A stretch of 64,000 nt of DNA from Bostrychus sinensis (lineage: Eukaryota > Chordata > Actinopteri > Gobiiformes > Eleotridae), in the NCBI GenBank assembly GCA_020698575.1, contig CM036253.1:33223719-33287718 (forward strand), read 5' to 3'. Below, in pieces: positions 57,621 through 64,000 of the stretch. A model generated the notes under the pieces. That model had not been told where the DNA came from. It made no database searches and worked only from the letters and a program-made list of their open reading frames with translations. Position 1 is the first letter of the stretch. The number at the start of each line of letters is the position of its first letter. The translations under genes were made by a program, and so were the position numbers.

Positions 57621-57970
57621 TGAAGTCATTTTGGTTGTTCAGCCATTCCTGAAAATCACCACTGTTCCAAGTCTTCTCCATTTGTGGATAATGACTCTCA
57701 CCAGGGTTAGCGTGAGAGTTAGAACTTTCCTGTTTAAATAAAGGTCAAATAATAAAAAAAAAAAAGTAGAAATGGCTTTGTAACTCTTTCCCTTTACTAA
57801 ACCTTCTGAAAGCTGTGGTCAGTGTTAAATCACAATAGTGCACTTTTGCACATAGGTCCAGGTGATTGGACTATCTATTTTCCCTCAATAAATGAAATAA
57901 TCATTTAAAAACTGTATTTTGTATTGTGAAAAATGTGCAAAAACTATAAGAACTCCAGAGGGGTGAATAT
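57621..57970 (-). mobile_element. fragment of a second Tc1-like family, antisense
   Basis: 'ctgttccaagtcttctccatttgtggataatgactctcacc', 'agaaatggctttgtaactctttcc', and 'aaataatcatttaaaaactgtattttgt' match the 5' half and terminal repeat of a different fish Tc1 family in antisense orientation. Large internal deletions are present. Confidence 0.6.
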
Positions 57971-58555
57971 ATGAATGGAGTTTTACTTTGATTGCAGTGT
58001 CACAGACATTATCCTACTCCAACTCCAACACTTCCCGGTTAATTCATTACCCTTTAACCCTCTGAGGACACCTACCTTCAAAAGCACTTTGTCATCAGTA
58101 CATTTACTACATCAGCAAGACATCTTTCGGCCAAATTAAGTAATATTTGTGTGTAAGCATCTCAAATCTACAGGGAAGTAAACTTTTACACACAAGCAAG
58201 TAAATCACACTTTAAAGCTACGTTTGGACAAAGCACTCAACACAGTTCCACTCTTACAAACTCTGGTTACAATCAGACTACAGCAACACAATTTGTTTTT
58301 CCCAACCTGTATTTGAATGTACTGAGTTCACACATTAACATGTAATGCTGATGAGAAAAGGGTACTTATAGAAGTTAGAAATAATAACCTCATAATATAT
58401 AGACTTTAAAATTATTCATTTTAATATGATAGCACACTACAATAAGGGAGGCTCCCATTGGCTGTTGAATGAATGGCTGCTGGAGAAAGAAAAATAAAGT
58501 GTATATTTTTGCAACATTTTGTTTTCAAAGTTGTTAAAAGCAGGGCAAAAAGGCT
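57971..58555. other. intergenic, nothing recognised
   Basis: No recognisable content. Confidence 0.45.
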
Positions 58556-58682
58556 GCAGGGTGAGATGAGGCGTTCAGGGTGAGGGATGCAGGGTGAGGG
58601 ATAAAGAATGCAGGGTGAGCGATAAGAGATGCAAGGTGAAGGATGTGGGATGCAGGGTGAGGGATGATTTAGGCAGGGTGTT
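58556..58682 (+). repeat. GATGCAGGGTGAGG minisatellite, outlier block
   Basis: Six to eight units of 'gatgcagggtgaggg' and variants, the same motif as the main array at 59.58-60.29 kb but separated by about 0.8 kb of unique sequence. Confidence 0.85.
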
Positions 58683-59475
58683 TGAAGAAAAAAAAAAGGG
58701 TCATAACATCTCCAAACAGAAGCTCTTGTGGGGTGTTCCCAGTCGGCAGTGATCAAAAGTGGGCCAAGAAAGGACCAGAGGTGAACTGATGACAGGTGAT
58801 GCACGTGGGGAGTGAAGGTGAAGAAGTTAATGCTGGTTCTAATAGACAGTTTGTTGTGTAGGGGTCTGAAAAATAGCAATTCACTTATATTTAATACTTA
58901 GACTTCCTCATACTTCCTCACAGTGATAGAAAACCACAGTGTGTGTGAGACTGATGTGGGAACTGTCTCGTAAAGACCTCCTCTCCTCTATGTCCTCTAG
59001 GGGCGTTTTATTATTTCCACTAACTCACAAACCTCTCACACATACAACAGTGTGTCTGGTCCAAGTGAGTCTCCACAGTGATGCTCCGGTGCGTTCACTG
59101 ACTCCTGTAAAACTGTCCGCTCTCACAATGACCACACAAATCCACACAGTCCCTTCTGTTCTCTAGTGAGATTTTTCTTTTTGATTTATTTGCTACTATT
59201 GTTTTAGTGAGCTAAAACCCAGAGTTGCAATCTAGTTGCGACTAGAAAAAAATCTAAACATTCTTTAGCTGCAGTAGCTCATGTCTCCACAGCCGCTCCC
59301 TAAAATATTTTTTGTGCATATTTATGTTGGGAAAAAAACTGATGTGATTAAATACAAAACATGTTTTTAAATAATAATATTTCTTAAAAATAGTGCTTCC
59401 TGTACTGACTGTAAAGGTAAAGCAACCAGGAGAAAAGTGTTAAGAGCATATACTCCACAAATACAGGTATATTTC
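58683..59475. other. intergenic between two minisatellite blocks
   Basis: Nothing recognised. Confidence 0.45.
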
Positions 59476-59489
59476 AAATTATAAGACAA

Positions 59490-60290
59490 AGGGATGATGA
59501 AGGATGCATGATGTAAACTTCCAAATGTGGACTGCAGGAAGCAGGATGCAGCCTCAGGAATGAAGAATGCAGAGTAGGGATTGCAGAATTAGGAACAAGG
59601 GATGCAAGGTGAGGGATGAGGGATGCAGGGTGAGGTATGAGGGATGCAGGGCGAAGGATGCAAGGATGCAAGGTGAGGGATGAGGGATGCAGGATGAGGG
59701 ATGCAGGGTGAGGGATGCAGTGATGAGGGACGCACGGTGAGAGGTGCAGGGTGAGAGATGAGGGATGCAGGGTGAAGGATGCAGGGATGAGGGATGCAGG
59801 GTAAGGGATGAGGGATGCAGGGTGAGGAATGCAGAATTAAGAATGAGGGATGCAGGGTAAGGGATGAGAGATGCAGGATGAGGGATGCAGGGTGAGGGAT
59901 GCAGTGATGAGGGATGCAGGGTGAGGGATGCAGTGATGAGGGACGCACGGTGAGAGGTACAGGGTGAGAGATGAGGGATGCAGGGTGAAGGATGCAAGGG
60001 TGAGGGATGCAGGATGAGGGATGCAGGATGAGGGATGCAGGGTGAGGGATGCAGTGATGAGGGACGCACGGTGAGAGGTACAGGGTAAGAGATGAGGGAT
60101 GCAGGGTGAAGGATGCAGTGATGAGGGACGCACGGTGAGAGGTGCAGGGTGAGAGATAGGGATGCAGGGTGAAGGATGCAGGGATGAGGGATGCAGGGTA
60201 AGGGATGAGGGATGCAGTGTGAGGAATGCAGAATTAAGAATGAGGGATGCAGGGTGAGGGATGAGGGATGCAGGATGAGTGTGGAGGTTT
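59490..60290 (+). repeat. GATGAGG/GATGCAGGGTGAGG minisatellite
   Basis: Built on 7-bp GATGAGG and 14-bp GATGCAGGGTGAGG units. Higher-order modules of about 70-80 bp recur with 'gatgcagtgatgagggacgcacggtgagaggt(g/a)cagggt' at about 59,714, 59,924, 60,047 and 60,115. Units are degenerate at 59,490-59,590. Minus-strand frames of up to 171 codons (HPSPCIPHPASLI-like) are translations of the repeat. Confidence 0.93.
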
Positions 60291-62244
60291 CATCTCAGAC
60301 AGTTCACTGCAGACAGCTGAGGCGTGGTCCTGCTCCCAAACCTAAGTTAACACTAACTTCATTTGGTTCAGGCTTGTGCTTCCTCTTTTCCACATCTAAT
60401 ACTGTTTGATGCTGTTTTTGGTAGAATACTGCAGTGATGTTGTAAATCTGCTGAACCTTAACACATTTGAAAGGCAAAAAGCATGGCATTCAGCTGGCAA
60501 TAAAGGTAAACTGGGCAAGAAGAACCCTATAAAAAATGAATCCCACTGGAAACATCTGTAAAGGGGTGGGACTTTCAGTAGAATATTGGGAGGTGATTGG
60601 ATTGAGCTTCAGCTAGTGAGCTTGTTTTAGCCAATTATAGCTAGTCTGAGATAGCTAAACAACAAACCGCTAAAATAACACAACACAGTAACAGGATATC
60701 ATAAAATGGTTATTGGAGGATCTTTGCTGTTTTTGTAAATGTACAGAAGCATACATTATGTTTTTGGTGATAGTCTGTTGTTAACAAGTATCGCTAAAAG
60801 TGCTTGTTGCTGCCAAACATGACCACCAGTTTGTGATATAACATACTCCTATTAGTATAAATCCTTAAAAACAGCTGCAAAAAGTCTATATGTTGTTGGA
60901 TACATATTTCTTTATAAGCCTTTCTGACTCTTGTGTGTAAACATGGTACCTCTGTGTAAAAAGGCTGAAAGACCACCTGCCCCTTTACATACACAAACCA
61001 ACACAAACCACAGCATTCACGTGTCACAGCCCTCTCCCAGTGGGACGTCCCGCTGAGAGGGGGTCCCTGTGTCCTTCACCTGTCAGTGTGTGACAGTGTG
61101 AGGGATATTGATGGGACAGCTCAGGGACAGAGACCGGTTCATTCAGGGCTCCGGGGCCTTTCACACTCTGCTCACACACAGGAGCCCACAGATCAGCTGT
61201 ATGAGAGGAGGCACTGATTTAACGAATAGTACCTCATATGATGGGATCTACACAAAGCAGTCACAAGTGGGTTTCAGATTTTGAAATATGGCAGACCCTG
61301 CAGACTCCAAATGTGGATGTCCACATCAGGCCTCAAAGGGCATTTCACATCAGAAATACTAATACATAAGTCATACATACAGACATCCTTTATATATGAG
61401 GGGAAAAAAAATCAGTCAAGAGTGGCATAATAGAACTTATCTATGAAAAAGTGAGACTCTGCGACCTCATCTGGGCTTTTCTTATGAAGGGTTTTTGACA
61501 GAGAGAGAACTAGAGTAGATACTGAATTTTTGGACCAATCTCATGCTCAGAACAAAAGAAGATAGTCCCATTCGGATTAGGGACACTTTCATAGTTTGAG
61601 CTTGTGCACTTCGTCTTTATACACTGGAGTAATAGCAGCGGCCAAGTCCAACTGGAAAGATTTTTTTTTAACTTTTTTTCCACATTCTCAAAAACTTAGG
61701 TAATGACCAATGCTGTTACTTACTTTGTTGATGTCTCACACGCTTTCCCATATTGATTTGGCCGTGAGAAGGTTCCCATATTATGGCTTATTATGATTAT
61801 TGTTTGCTACAGTTGCTGCTGTCTAACACTGAGCACTGTTCTTGGCTTTTTAGTAAAAGTACCATTTAGTGATCGTTCAAGTTGTTTTCTTAACATCCAA
61901 AAAATAAACATCACTACTTCTCATAATGTATTTTGTGTGAAACTTGAAAGACAATTTGAGACACTGTCAGAAAATGCAATAATCACTATACTGTATTGCG
62001 TGCTCTATGGTGAAGTAGTGGTTCTGGACACAAATTTTGAGTTTTTGCTTTAAATAGGTCACCAACTTGTCACTAAGCAATAGCACTCATGACTGTTGTT
62101 CTTGCTGCTCAACCACAGAGCTTGCATTTTTAATAAGTTTATTTTTCTCCATTTCTGTCTGTAGTGTAAGCACTTTCTCCCTATCAAGCCAGTGCCAAAA
62201 GCAAAACTAAACATAGAATACTGGCCACAATTATATGGTAGACA
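60291..62244. other. intergenic, nothing recognised
   Basis: 61,020-61,210 is GC-richer (gtgggacgtcccgctgagaggggg) but without an exon signature. The rest is ordinary. Part of 61,700-62,240 may be a decayed continuation of the antisense LINE, but I cannot confirm it. Confidence 0.4.
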
Positions 62245-62500
62245 CTGATCAGCAAGGCTCTGCAGATATTGAATGACCTTAGCTTTCTTGAAAAATAGAG
62301 TCGGCTTTATCTTTTGCTGTATGTGGCCTCTACATGGCTTTTCCAGTCCAGCTTGTTATCACGCTGCACTCCCAAGAACCTGGAAATGGATGTTAGTTGG
62401 ACTCTCTTCCTCCCCTTCTAAAGTCCACAATGATCTCTTAGTTTTTGTGGCATTAAAAATGAAATTATTGCATTTACTCCACTGCACAAAGGCATTCATT
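62245..62500 (-). pseudogene. LINE reverse transcriptase 3' fragment
   Basis: Read on the minus strand through frame changes: 'VQWSKCNNFIFNATKTK'-like, then a degraded RRGRKRVQL, RFLGVQ-x-DNKLDWKSHVEA, TYSK, and SRLYF-x-RKLRSFN-x-CR-x-LL. These are the thumb-region motifs (LGV...LDW...GQSRL-x-FLRRLRSF) of fish non-LTR retrotransposons. Internal stops show it is dead. Confidence 0.75.
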
Positions 62501-62751
62501 GTTTCTCTGTTATTTGGTAAACAGAAGACAGAACAGAAGAACGCAGGGTAAGGATTGCAGAAGCCACATAAATGTATGGAACTTATGACAGTCTAGCTTT
62601 CACTTTTAAACATAATGAAAAAACAAGTTACCCAGTAGCAGAGGGTCCATCATATGTATCTTTGTTGGTCTAAAACTAAGTGAGTATGTCTCTGAACTCT
62701 GGACTAATGTTATCCTGTCTGTTTAGTACTGAGAGCGGGTGAATGCCTCCC
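62501..62751. other. short intergenic stretch
   Basis: Nothing recognised. Confidence 0.4.
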
Positions 62752-63216
62752 CTAGCTTAATTGGAGTACACTGTATACATGCAGCAGAAGTCCAACAATG
62801 ACCACATTATCCAGTTGCTCCATTCTGATTTGAAGTACTGGCTTTACATGCAGTTTAAAATTCCTGCTATAACCGGACTGTGTCTCTGTGCTCCAGATGT
62901 TGTCTATGTTCCAGACCGCCATGTTCTTCACACTCATGTACATCTGGAGTTCTGCGTTCAGATCTAACAGAACCCACTCGGCTGATTCCCGCGCCTCATC
63001 TCGTCTGTCTGTGTACCTCACAATGGTGTTTGAGGCGAGAGGACGGCCCCCCCAGCTGACCGCAGCACAGGAAGTCAGCTGGATCCCGGGGTCCCATCCG
63101 TCTTCCACACACTTCCACATCACCACACCAGCAGCCAGAGCATCTGTCCCAAGCCTTTTGTGCACAAGCCAATAACACACAACCAGGAAATAACGCACGG
63201 GTTCCTCGCTGCTCAT
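62752..63216 (-). CDS. unrecognised 154-codon open frame
   Basis: This is the longest open frame in the window outside repeats. It starts MSSEEPVRYFLVVCYWLVHK and has a middle of balanced composition (for example GVVMWKCVEDGWDPG and DEARESAEWVLLDLNAELQ). I do not recognise a domain. The central 62,985-63,130 is CpG-rich, which raises the chance of open frames on both strands: a 95-codon plus-strand frame (62,888-63,175) and a 90-codon minus frame overlap it. It could be a decayed element, an exon or pseudogene fragment, or chance. Confidence 0.2.
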   Translation of the reverse strand: MSSEEPVRYFLVVCYWLVHKRLGTDALAAGVVMWKCVEDGWDPGIQLTSCAAVSWGGRPLASNTIVRYTDRRDEARESAEWVLLDLNAELQMYMSVKNMAVWNIDNIWSTETQSGYSRNFKLHVKPVLQIRMEQLDNVVIVGLLLHVYSVLQLS

Positions 63217-64000
63217 TGGTCAGCCGAGTGGAATCCAATTCATCAACGCCAGGCCGCTGCATGTGCAAGTGTCACTGGGCTGGAGTTGTATATGAAAAAC
63301 GAGCCAAAAATTTAATTCCCAGAACAGATATAGGAATTGGTTTGAGTAAATGTGAAATATTCCAGTTATTTTAATGACACTTGTAGGCAGAGGTTCCAGC
63401 CTGGTGTGTGACACTGGTGCAACAGTGGGGGTCTTTTATCAAACAGGAGACATGTGGGAGGAACACTTCACACAAGCTTTGTTTCAGATGTAAAACTGAG
63501 TGTCTTAGCACTGCCACACACAGTCAACCCTGTGCCCCGACAACCAGGCATTAACATTTCACAGTCTTAAATGTGCAGCTTAACATAATTTTTCTAAACA
63601 GATTGGAAAAGATTTGGTCTTCCATAAAAGTTTTGTAAAAATGTATTTTCAAACAGACTTATGTAGCCCTGTAGGGTTAAGTCACATCAGGACTTACCAG
63701 GAGGGTGACCACCTCAAAAAATACAAAAAGTGGGACAAGTTGTGCAATTTGGTGGGTCAAGGAGGGATGAACTTGAGAAATAAATCTTATGATATATAAA
63801 TCTAATTTACCAACTTACTGAGATGCAAGTTGTCAGTTCCAGGCCTATAAAGCATTTAATGTACATTTTACAAAGAAATGTCTTTACTGAGACTTTATTC
63901 AATAGCATAAAAAAGATGGAACAGAAAAAATTCTAAGCTCCCAGTCTGTATTTTCTTAAAACAATCCAGCACCAAAACCAGCTCACAGCACCATGGAGAG
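63217..64000. other. intergenic, nothing recognised
   Basis: No gene or recognised repeat is seen up to the window edge. Confidence 0.45.

Noticed and set aside
59554..60133. Proline/serine-rich 98-171 codon minus-strand frames
   Set aside because: Translations of the GATGAGG minisatellite in several frames.

Overview
The window is non-coding, repeat-rich vertebrate DNA, almost certainly from a teleost fish. The reasons are low GC overall with very long (CA)n, (TA)n and (ATT)n microsatellites, several decayed Tc1-like transposons of types common in fish, L2/Maui-like and other non-LTR retrotransposon tails, tRNA-headed SINEs, and many short hAT-like non-autonomous elements. I found no host protein-coding gene, exon chain, rRNA or tRNA gene that I can support. 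It reads as intergenic DNA or a very large intron. Most long open frames are simple repeats (CA, TA, poly-A), minisatellites or transposase remnants.

Layout. 1-4 kb: an L2-like LINE 3' end, a candidate regulatory block (2.1-2.6 kb), and a LINE fragment interrupted by another LINE tail in the opposite orientation. 4.9-7.8 kb: one Tc1-like element inserted in the terminal repeat of another. 8.5-9.8 kb: a direct duplication. 10.3-13.4 kb: two hAT-like elements with perfect 8-bp target duplications and a 1.06-kb element with inverted ends. 18.6-21 kb: a very regular 49-bp tandem array split by two DNA-transposon-like insertions. 22-30 kb: AT-rich DNA, microsatellites, an AT-rich minisatellite and candidate conserved blocks. 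32.5-36.9 kb: a CpG-rich promoter-like patch, SINEs, a foldback element, two more hAT-like elements and a 133-bp (AC)n. 38-40 kb: dispersed repeats. 40.5-42.5 kb: a roughly 61-copy 31-bp minisatellite that is stop-free in all three minus-strand frames. 44.8-50.9 kb: an inverted-ended element enclosing telomere-like motifs, a 5'-truncated Tc1, SINEs, a degenerate satellite and a rearranged Tc1. 51.5-58 kb: GC-rich patches with RFX- and CTCF-like motifs, foldback elements and a junction of two Tc1 families. 58.5-60.3 kb: a GATGAGG-based minisatellite. 62-63 kb: a LINE remnant and one unexplained open frame.

No pathway or operon can be described. The useful information is the insertion history, meaning which element sits inside which, plus a few GC-rich or motif-dense patches that could be regulatory. 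All family assignments come from reading the sequence and from knowledge of the families; no database search was run.
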